DNA of 46,407 nucleotides from an uncultured Alistipes sp. GTDB taxonomy: Bacteria > Bacteroidota > Bacteroidia > Bacteroidales > Rikenellaceae. The notes beneath the pieces are model-generated. The model was not told the DNA's origin. It worked only from the letters and a program-made list of their open reading frames with translations, and did not search any database. The DNA lies in the NCBI GenBank assembly GCA_900550375.1, contig URRP01000015.1:1-46407 (forward strand), given 5' to 3'. Shown piece after piece: positions 39,962 through 46,407 of the stretch. The position numbers were made by a program, and so were the translations under genes. Numbering within the stretch: position 1 is the first letter of the stretch; each line of letters starts with the position of its first letter.

Positions 39962-40006
39962 GCAAGAAAAATGCCGGAAGGAGGCAAATCCTGCACCCTT
40001 CCGGCA
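39962..40006 (-). terminator. Terminator after nifJ
   Basis: TGCCGGAAGG (39972-39981) pairs with CCTTCCGGCA (39997-40006) around a 15-nt loop. The minus-strand 3' side is T-rich (complement of GAAAAAT at 39966-39972). It lies 18 nt past the nifJ stop. Confidence 0.75.
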
Positions 40007-40024
40007 AAATAATGCAATGCGGGA

Positions 40025-43000
40025 TTAGTACTCCATCTTCGCGAGCCGCTGATAACCGGCGTAACGCCACTTGGCATTCTCCTCGGCGGCCTTGAACAGC
40101 TCCCCTGCCTCGGCGGGGAAGGTCTTCAGCAGCGAGGTGTAGCGCACCTCCTTCATCAGGAACTCGTTGAACTTCGACCAGTCGGGCTCCTTCGAATCGA
40201 GCACGAAGGGATTCTTACCCTGCTCGCCCAATTCGGGGTTGTAGTGCCACAGGTGCCAGTAACCGCAGGCCACGGCCTCCTTACCTACGGTCTGCGTGCG
40301 CGTCATGCCGCCCTTGATGCCGTGATTGATACACGGTGCATAGGCGATCACGAGCGACGGACCGGGATAAGCCTCCGCCTCCTTGAGTACGTTGAAAAGC
40401 TGCGTCTGCGACGCACCGATCGAAACCTGTGCCACATAGACGTAGCCGTAGGTCATGGCCATCGCGCCGATATCCTTCTTGCGGATACGCTTGCCGCTCG
40501 ATGCGAACTTCGCCACGGCGCCCACGGGCGTCGATTTCGACGACTGGCCGCCCGTATTGGAGTAAACCTCCGTATCGACAATCAGGATATTGACGTCCAT
40601 GCCGGACGCCAGCACGTGATCCACGCCGCCGTAACCGATGTCGTAGCCCCAGCCGTCGCCGCCGATGATCCACTGCGACTTCTTGACCAGCAGGTCCTTC
40701 ATCGCGAGAATCTCCTTGCAGGTATCGCAGCCGCAGGACTCCATCATCGGAACCAGACGGGCCGATACTTCGGCCGAACGCGACGACGAACCGCGCGCCT
40801 CGATCCACTCCTTCATGACGTTTTTCAACTCGTCGGAGCACTTCGGACACTCGGCGATCGCCTGCTCCATCAGGTGCTGGATCTTGTCGCGCTGCTTCTC
40901 CACGCCCACGTACATACCCAGACCGAACTCGGCATTGTCCTCGAAGAGCGAGTTGGCCCACGCCGGACCCTGTCCCTCGGCATTGGTGCAGTAGGGAGTC
41001 GACGGTGCCGAACCCGAATAGATCGACGTACAGCCCGTGGCGTTGGCGACCATCATCTTGTCGCCGAAGAGCTGCGTAATGGCCTTGATATAGGGCGTCT
41101 CGCCGCAGCCGGCACAAGCTCCCGAGAACTCGAAGAGCGGCTGTGTGAACTGGAGGTTCTTGACCGAGCGGGTCTTGTCGACCGCATCGCCCTTGTACCC
41201 CACCTTTTCGGTGCAGTACTCCCAGTTCTTCTGCTCGCCGAGCTGCGATTCGAGCGGTTTCATCACCAGCGCCTTCTGCTTGGCAGGGCAGACATCCACA
41301 CAGTTGCTGCAGCCCGTACAGTCGAGCGGCGAAATCTGGATGCGGAACTTGTACTCCTTGGTCTCGCCCAAGCCCTGCTTCCACGCCACACCCGACGCTG
41401 CGGCCTCCTCGTCGGTGGCGAGGAAGGGACGGATCACGGCGTGCGGACAGACGTATGCGCACTGGTTGCACTGAATACAGTTGTCGATCTGCCACTCGGG
41501 AACGTTCACGGCGATGCCGCGCTTCTCCCACGCCGCCGTACCGTTGTCCCACGTGCCGTCCTCGCGGCCGTTGAAGACCGAAACGGGCAGCATATCACCC
41601 TTGAGGGCATTGATCGGATCGACGATGCTGCGGACGAACTCGGGACGTTTCATGTCCACGCCGTGCGACGCCTCTTTCACCTCGATCTCGGCCCACTCGG
41701 CAGGAACCTCCACCTTCTCGACCAGCTTGCCGCCGGCGTCGACGGCCGCATAGTTCATATTGACGATATCCTCGCCCTTCTTGCCGTAGGTCTTCGCGAT
41801 GGCCTTCTTCATCTCCTCGACGGCCTTGTCGAAGGGAATCACGTCGGCGATCTTGAAGAATGCCGACTGCATGATGGTATTCGTGCGCGAACCCAATCCC
41901 AGCTCGGCGGCGATTTTCGTGGCGTTGATGATATAGAAGTTGATCTTGTTCTTGGCCAGATAGACCTTCATGTGGTCAGGCAGCGTGCGGCAGGTCGTCG
42001 CAGCATCGTGCACCGAGTTGAGCAGGAACGAGCCGCCCGCCTTCAACCCTTTGAGCACGTCGTATTTATCGACGTACGAGGGCACATGGCACGCCACGAA
42101 ATCGGGTGTCGTGACCAGATAGGGCGACGTGATGGTCCGGTCGCCGAAACGCAGGTGCGACGAGGTGTATCCGCCCGACTTCTTCGAGTCGTAGGAGAAA
42201 TAGGCCTGACAGTATTTGTCGGTCGTGCCGCCGATGATCTTGATCGAGTTCTTGTTGGCACCCACCGTACCGTCGGCGCCCAGTCCGAAGAAGAGTGCCT
42301 CGAACGTACCCGGCTTGGCCATCGAAATCTCCTCGCCCACAGGCAGCGAGAGGTTTGTCACGTCGTCGACGATGCCTACCGTAAACTGGTTCTTCGGCTC
42401 GGCGGCCTTCAGATTTTCGAATACGGCCAGCATCTGCGCCGGCGTGGTATCCTTCGACGAAAGACCGTAGCGACCGCCGATGATGAGCGGCTTGCGCTCG
42501 GCGGGAATCTCCTTGCACGTGGCGAATGCCTCGACCACATCCATATAGAGCGGATCGCCGTTGGCACCCGGCTCCTTGGTACGATCCAGCACGCAGATGC
42601 GTTTCACGGTCTCGGGCAGCACGGCACCGAGGTACTTCACCGAGAAAGGACGGTAGAGGTGTACGGTCACGACGCCCACCTTCTCGCCGCGGGCGTTCAG
42701 ATAGTCGACCGTCTCCTTCAGCGTCTCGGTCACCGAACCCATGGCTACGACCACCTGCTCGGCATCCTGCGCACCGTAGTAGACGAAGGGCTTGTACTCG
42801 CGGCCCGTGATCTCGGAGATCTCGCGCATCGCCTCGGCCACCATATCGGGCACGGCGTCGTAGAACTTGTTCGCAGCCTCGCGTGTCTGGAAATAGATGT
42901 CGGGATTCTGCGCCGTACCGCGCGTTACGGGATGCTCAGGATTGAGCGCACGGGCGCGGAACTCCTTCAGAGCGTCGCGGTCGAGCATCGCCGTGAGGCG

Positions 43001-43570
43001 CGCTTCGTCGATCAGCTCGATCTTCTGAATCTCATGCGAGGTGCGGAATCCGTCGAAGAAGTGGAGGAACGGAACGCGCGACTTGAGCGACACGATGTGC
43101 GCCACGCCCGCCAAATCCATCACCTCCTGCACCGACGAAGTGGCCAGCATCGCAAAACCCGTCTGGCGCGTGGCCATCACGTCCTGATGGTCGCCGAAGA
43201 TCGACAGCGACTGCGCGGCCAGTGCACGCGCCGAGACGTGGAACACGCCCGGCAGCAGCTCGCCCGCGATCTTGTACATATTGGGAACCATCAGCAGCAG
43301 ACCCTGCGATGCGGTGAACGTCGAGGTCAGTGCGCCGCTTTGCAGCGAACCGTGTACGGCGCCCGCAGCGCCCGCCTCCGACTGCATCTCGACGACCTTG
43401 ACCGTCTCTCCGAAGATGTTTTTGCGACCCTGAGCCGCCCACTCGTCGACCAATTCCGCCATGGTCGACGAAGGCGTGATGGGATAGATTGCAGCAACCT
43501 CCGAGAATAGATAGGCTATATGTGCCGCAGCGTAATTACCATCACACGTGATAAATTTTTTCTCTGCCAT
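40025..43570 (-). CDS. nifJ: Pyruvate:ferredoxin oxidoreductase, single-chain
   Basis: This 1181-residue enzyme oxidises pyruvate and CoA to acetyl-CoA, CO2 and two reduced ferredoxins. It is the single-chain form, with all domains in order. AIYPITPSSTMAELVDEW begins the first domain; a gamma-like domain with SDGTVGANKNSIKIIG-type loop (GLGADGTVGANKNS) follows. Two ferredoxin-like motifs are CIQCNQCAYVCPHAVI and CTGCSNCVDVCPA. The TPP domain has CAGCGETPYIKAITQ, GGDGWGYDIGYGGVDH and SNTGGQSSKSTP. Full length and no broken motif. The reduced ferredoxin would feed the Rnf complex encoded upstream in this window. A candidate promoter lies about 65 nt before it. Confidence 0.98.
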   Translation of the reverse strand: MAEKKFITCDGNYAAAHIAYLFSEVAAIYPITPSSTMAELVDEWAAQGRKNIFGETVKVVEMQSEAGAAGAVHGSLQSGALTSTFTASQGLLLMVPNMYKIAGELLPGVFHVSARALAAQSLSIFGDHQDVMATRQTGFAMLATSSVQEVMDLAGVAHIVSLKSRVPFLHFFDGFRTSHEIQKIELIDEARLTAMLDRDALKEFRARALNPEHPVTRGTAQNPDIYFQTREAANKFYDAVPDMVAEAMREISEITGREYKPFVYYGAQDAEQVVVAMGSVTETLKETVDYLNARGEKVGVVTVHLYRPFSVKYLGAVLPETVKRICVLDRTKEPGANGDPLYMDVVEAFATCKEIPAERKPLIIGGRYGLSSKDTTPAQMLAVFENLKAAEPKNQFTVGIVDDVTNLSLPVGEEISMAKPGTFEALFFGLGADGTVGANKNSIKIIGGTTDKYCQAYFSYDSKKSGGYTSSHLRFGDRTITSPYLVTTPDFVACHVPSYVDKYDVLKGLKAGGSFLLNSVHDAATTCRTLPDHMKVYLAKNKINFYIINATKIAAELGLGSRTNTIMQSAFFKIADVIPFDKAVEEMKKAIAKTYGKKGEDIVNMNYAAVDAGGKLVEKVEVPAEWAEIEVKEASHGVDMKRPEFVRSIVDPINALKGDMLPVSVFNGREDGTWDNGTAAWEKRGIAVNVPEWQIDNCIQCNQCAYVCPHAVIRPFLATDEEAAASGVAWKQGLGETKEYKFRIQISPLDCTGCSNCVDVCPAKQKALVMKPLESQLGEQKNWEYCTEKVGYKGDAVDKTRSVKNLQFTQPLFEFSGACAGCGETPYIKAITQLFGDKMMVANATGCTSIYSGSAPSTPYCTNAEGQGPAWANSLFEDNAEFGLGMYVGVEKQRDKIQHLMEQAIAECPKCSDELKNVMKEWIEARGSSSRSAEVSARLVPMMESCGCDTCKEILAMKDLLVKKSQWIIGGDGWGYDIGYGGVDHVLASGMDVNILIVDTEVYSNTGGQSSKSTPVGAVAKFASSGKRIRKKDIGAMAMTYGYVYVAQVSIGASQTQLFNVLKEAEAYPGPSLVIAYAPCINHGIKGGMTRTQTVGKEAVACGYWHLWHYNPELGEQGKNPFVLDSKEPDWSKFNEFLMKEVRYTSLLKTFPAEAGELFKAAEENAKWRYAGYQRLAKMEY

Positions 43571-43635
43571 ATCGTTATATTTGAAAATTATTAAGGGTCA
43601 ATACATTACCTAACCATACCCGTACCAAATCGATG

Positions 43636-43643
43636 CAAAGGTA
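43636..43643 (-). promoter_or_regulatory. Candidate -7 element for nifJ
   Basis: The complement of 43636-43643 is TACCTTTG, an exact -7 match 65 nt before the ATG. No -33 TTG is obvious at 19-21 nt. Confidence 0.5.
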
Positions 43644-43725
43644 TAAAATTCCGCGAAGAGTACCCAGCATTTTCTGCGTTAGTTTTTTAACAGTCAGAGT
43701 GTTATTTTTTTCACACTCTGCAAGG

Positions 43726-43756
43726 TTGTTTTCTCCGCCGAAATCCGCTATCTTTG
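43726..43756 (+). promoter_or_regulatory. Promoter for the M16 peptidase pair
   Basis: TTG at 43726-43728 is followed after 20 nt by TATCTTTG (43749-43756), a full match. Transcription would start near 43760, leaving a leader of nearly 100 nt before the first peptidase gene. Confidence 0.75.
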
Positions 43757-43857
43757 TGCTCGGATAATCCCTGCGCGGATAGACTGCGCTCCGGCATGTA
43801 ACCGATCGGCTCCGGTTCTGTCCCGCCCTGCACGATCTTCGCTTCAAAACCTATGCA

Positions 43858-45096
43858 ATGATACCGTACAAACGACATACCCTTTCCAACGGGCTGACGG
43901 TAGCCGTCAACCGCGACCGCCAGTCGAAGCTCGCGGCCGTAAACATTCTCTACAAGGTCGGAGCGCGCAACGAAGACCCTGCGCGCACGGGCTTCGCCCA
44001 TCTGTTCGAGCACCTTATGTTCCGCGGCACCCGCAATGTCCCCGATTTCGACCTGCCGGTGCAGATGGCCTGCGGCGACAACAACGCCTTCACCAATAAC
44101 GATTATACGGACTTTTATATTACGCTGCCGAAGGACAATATCGAAACGGCCCTCTGGCTCGAAGCCGACCGCATGACGGGGCTGGACATCTCGTCCGAAG
44201 CGCTCGAAACCGAGAAACGGGTCGTCATCGAGGAGTACAAGCAGCGTTACCTCAACCAGCCCTACGGCGATCAGGGGATGCTGCTGCGTTCGCTGGCCTA
44301 CACCCGCCACCCCTACCGCTGGGCCACGATCGGGCTTTCGCCCGACCATGTGGCGGGAGCGACGCTCGACGAGGTGAGGGCCTTCTACCGCCGCTGGTAC
44401 CACCCTTCGAACGCCATTCTGTCGGTCTCGGCCGACATCGACGAAGAGCGGATCTTCGAACTGGCCGAACGCTATTTCGCCGCGATCGCCGACACGCCGT
44501 CCGCACCCGGCCCGCTCCCCGCCGAACCCGAACAGACCGCAGCGCGCCGGCTCGAAGTCGATCGCGACGTACCTGCCACGTCGGTGACGCTCGCCTACCC
44601 GATGGGCGATCGGCTTTCGCGGGATTTCTATCTGGGCGATATGGCCTCCGATATCCTTTCGGGCGGCGATTCGGCACGGCTCTACGAACGGCTCGTGAAA
44701 CGCGACCGGCTCTTCTCGAGCGTCAACGCCTACATCACGGGCGACGTCGATCCGGGGCTTTTCGTCCTTACGGGACATCTGCTGCCGGGGCGTACGGTCG
44801 AAGAGGCCGAAGCGGCGTTCCAGCATGAAATCGAGGAGCTGCAAACCTCGCCGGCAAGCGACTACGAGATCGAAAAGGTGAAGAACAAGTTCGAGGCGAG
44901 CGCCCTTTTCGGCGGGCTGAACGTGATGAACAAGGCGATGAATCTCGGATTCTACGAAATGCTCGGCGACCCCGAGCTTATCAACCGTGAGGTGGAGCTT
45001 TACCGCTCCGTCACGGCCGCCGAACTGATCGATTTCGCCCGTCGCACCTTCCTGCCCACACGCCGTTCCACCCTTATCTACCGCGCAAAACAATGA
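43858..45096 (+). CDS. M16 zinc peptidase, catalytic subunit
   Basis: This 412-residue protein is an insulinase/pitrilysin-family peptidase. The inverted zinc motif HLFEH is at residues 48-52 (H48, E51, H52), with the third ligand in ETEKRVVIEE near E125. GDNNAFTNNDYTDFY is the usual substrate-edge segment. It has no signal peptide and is about half the length of pitrilysin, so it needs a partner. In the C-terminal half, where active-partner proteins carry a Tyr of the R/Y pair, the segment reads RLYERLVKRDRLFSSV, apparently without that Tyr. The stop overlaps the start of the next gene (ATGA). Confidence 0.93.
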   Translation: MIPYKRHTLSNGLTVAVNRDRQSKLAAVNILYKVGARNEDPARTGFAHLFEHLMFRGTRNVPDFDLPVQMACGDNNAFTNNDYTDFYITLPKDNIETALWLEADRMTGLDISSEALETEKRVVIEEYKQRYLNQPYGDQGMLLRSLAYTRHPYRWATIGLSPDHVAGATLDEVRAFYRRWYHPSNAILSVSADIDEERIFELAERYFAAIADTPSAPGPLPAEPEQTAARRLEVDRDVPATSVTLAYPMGDRLSRDFYLGDMASDILSGGDSARLYERLVKRDRLFSSVNAYITGDVDPGLFVLTGHLLPGRTVEEAEAAFQHEIEELQTSPASDYEIEKVKNKFEASALFGGLNVMNKAMNLGFYEMLGDPELINREVELYRSVTAAELIDFARRTFLPTRRSTLIYRAKQ

Positions 45097-46358
45097 AACA
45101 GCCTCTGCTTACCACCCCTTCGGACGTGTCGCTCCACGAACCCCGACGCCGCACGCTTGCCAACGGCGTCGAACTCCACATCCTCTGCGCGGCCGAGTTC
45201 GAGGTCGTGCGCTTCACCTTCGTCTTCCGCGCCGGCTCGGCGCAGCAGCACAAAGCCTTCGTCGCGACGTCGACGGCCAACCTGCTGAGCGAGGGTACGC
45301 GTGACATGACGGCGCAGCAGATCGCCGAGCAGCTCGATTTTTACGGCTCCTATTTCGACGTGAACATCGACCGCGACTACGTCTACATCAGCTTCTGCTC
45401 CCTGTCGAAATATTTCCGGCAGACACTCGCCGTCGCCGAGCAGATTCTGCTCCACCCGATCTTTCCCGAGGAAGAGATGATCTCCTACCGCGAAAAACGC
45501 AAGCAGCAGCTGCGTATCGAGCGTATGAAGGTCGAGACCGAAGCCCGCGAAGCCTTCGCCCGAGCACTCTTCGGCGCGGAACACCCCTACGGCATCTCGT
45601 CGTCCGAAGCGGCCTACGACGATCTCACGCGCGACGATCTATTGGACTTTTATGCCCGGAACTACACCGCCGGCAACTGTTTCGTCGTATGCAGCGGCGC
45701 GGCAGATTCGACCGTTGTCGACGCCGTGGCGGAGGTTGCAGGAGCGCTGCCCGAAGGTCTCGACAATGCCGGAGCTTCGTTCCCGACGCCGGTTACGACG
45801 CCTTATGCCGCCGTGCCTCACCCGGGTGCCGTGCAGTCGTCGATCCGCGTCGGCCGCCTGCTCTTCGGCCGCAACCACCCCGATTACGTCGGGATGCAGG
45901 TGGTGGCGATGCTGCTGGGCGGCTACTTCGGTTCACGCCTCATGCAGAATCTGCGCGAGGAGCATGGGTTCACCTACGGCGTCGTTGCCGCAATGGTCAA
46001 CCTCGAACGCGAAGGCTATCTGGCCGTCGCGACGCAGGTAGCACGCGACGTGACGCAACAGGCGCTCGGGGAGATCTATCGTGAAATCGAACGGCTGCGT
46101 ACAGAGCCTGTCGCCGAGGAGGAGTTGTCGCTGGTACGCAACATGATGACGGGCGAGATGATGCGCATTCTCGACGGACCGTTCGGCATCGCCGACGTCA
46201 CCATCGAAAACATCCTCTGCGGGCAGCCCAATGCCGCCGTGGGTGAGAATCTGCGCCGCATCCGCGCCGTCACCCCCGCCGAGGTGCAGCGGCTCGCCGT
46301 GAAATACCTGTCGCGCGAAGCGCTGGTCACGGTTGTGGCGGGAGACGTCGCAAATTGA
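45093..46358 (+). CDS. M16 peptidase-like non-catalytic subunit
   Basis: This 421-residue M16-family protein lacks the zinc motif: the place of HxxEH reads VATSTANLLSEGT. It keeps the R/Y-type segment NLREEHGFTYGV in the C-terminal half, which in this family binds the substrate C-terminal side. It therefore complements the upstream subunit, which has the zinc site but lacks the Tyr. The paired arrangement resembles heterodimeric M16B enzymes and mitochondrial processing peptidase. No signal peptide, so the complex should act in the cytoplasm or through another route. Start and stop are clear and the ATGA overlap indicates equal expression. Confidence 0.93.
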   Translation: MKQPLLTTPSDVSLHEPRRRTLANGVELHILCAAEFEVVRFTFVFRAGSAQQHKAFVATSTANLLSEGTRDMTAQQIAEQLDFYGSYFDVNIDRDYVYISFCSLSKYFRQTLAVAEQILLHPIFPEEEMISYREKRKQQLRIERMKVETEAREAFARALFGAEHPYGISSSEAAYDDLTRDDLLDFYARNYTAGNCFVVCSGAADSTVVDAVAEVAGALPEGLDNAGASFPTPVTTPYAAVPHPGAVQSSIRVGRLLFGRNHPDYVGMQVVAMLLGGYFGSRLMQNLREEHGFTYGVVAAMVNLEREGYLAVATQVARDVTQQALGEIYREIERLRTEPVAEEELSLVRNMMTGEMMRILDGPFGIADVTIENILCGQPNAAVGENLRRIRAVTPAEVQRLAVKYLSREALVTVVAGDVAN

Positions 46359-46386
46359 CGAACTCCGGCCGACACAGAACGACGAA

Positions 46387-46407
46387 CCCTCCGGCGATGC
46401 CGGAGGG
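46387..46407 (+). terminator. Probable terminator after the M16 pair (window edge)
   Basis: CCCTCCGGC and GCCGGAGGG pair around GAT in the last 21 nt, 29 nt after the stop. The window ends at the stem, so the downstream T run cannot be seen. Confidence 0.6.

Noticed and set aside
40244..43510. A 1088-codon open frame on the plus strand opposite nifJ
   Set aside because: It is a mirror of the nifJ codon pattern in GC-rich DNA; its translation is rich in Arg, His, Leu and Asp repeats with no domain, while nifJ is complete on the other strand.

Overview
This 46.4-kb window is a GC-rich chromosomal segment of an anaerobic Bacteroidota. Alistipes or another member of the Rikenellaceae is the best guess from protein style, composition and gene content, but I cannot prove the genus from sequence alone. 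Supporting features are Bacteroidota-type promoters (TTG or TTTG, 19-22 nt, then TAnnTTTG) before many genes, a periplasm-domain YidC, a GH3-family protein, paired M16 peptidases, lipoproteins, and an anaerobic energy set (PFOR, Rnf, acetate and butyrate kinases). I see no tRNA, rRNA, CRISPR array, prophage, transposase or integrase. The genes are packed, mostly intact and of normal family length, so this is core genome rather than a mobile island.

Layout. 0.1-6.0 kb (minus): a DUF349 protein, CTP synthase and the YidC insertase. 6.3-10.7 kb (plus): a response regulator without a kinase, acetate kinase, phosphate butyryltransferase and butyrate kinase. 10.8-14.3 kb (minus): type II dehydroquinase, pyruvate kinase and a polysaccharide flippase. 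14.6-18.5 kb (mostly plus): ThiL, an unknown lipoprotein, a small minus-strand membrane protein, Hpt, QueE and an FtsB/DivIC-like protein. 18.5-25.7 kb (minus): one tight cluster reading nadE, rseC-like, rnfB, rnfC, rnfD, rnfG, rnfE, rnfA. 26.2-33.5 kb (minus): TrkA, GH3, deoxynucleoside kinase, RNA m5C methyltransferase, MerR, Nif3 and a zinc-ribbon coiled-coil protein, interrupted by a repeat-bearing leader. 33.7-35.7 kb (plus): a Cys-rich small membrane protein, a metallophosphoesterase lipoprotein and an exported predicted barrel. 35.8-36.4 kb (minus): ribosomal proteins L27 and L21. 36.7-39.3 kb (plus): CysQ and two tandem S1/P1 nucleases. 39.4-43.6 kb (minus): a META-domain lipoprotein and pyruvate:ferredoxin oxidoreductase. 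43.9-46.4 kb (plus): an M16 peptidase pair.

How the genes fit together. Pyruvate kinase and PFOR yield acetyl-CoA and reduced ferredoxin. Rnf can oxidise that ferredoxin with NAD+ and store the energy as an ion gradient. Acetate kinase and the Ptb-Buk pair make ATP from acyl phosphates. NAD synthetase heads the Rnf cluster, so cofactor supply and its main membrane user may be co-expressed.

I found no clearly new multi-gene system. The observations most worth checking are: (1) the NadE glutaminase domain has Gly where the catalytic Cys should be; (2) a 79-nt direct repeat flanks a perfect palindrome in the leader of the deoxynucleoside kinase gene; (3) a degenerate, possibly hairpin-forming leader element precedes both the response regulator and ptb; (4) a second flavinylation-like motif lies in the RnfG tail; (5) promoters sit almost on the start codons of thiL and cysQ; (6) two head-on promoters lie before hpt.
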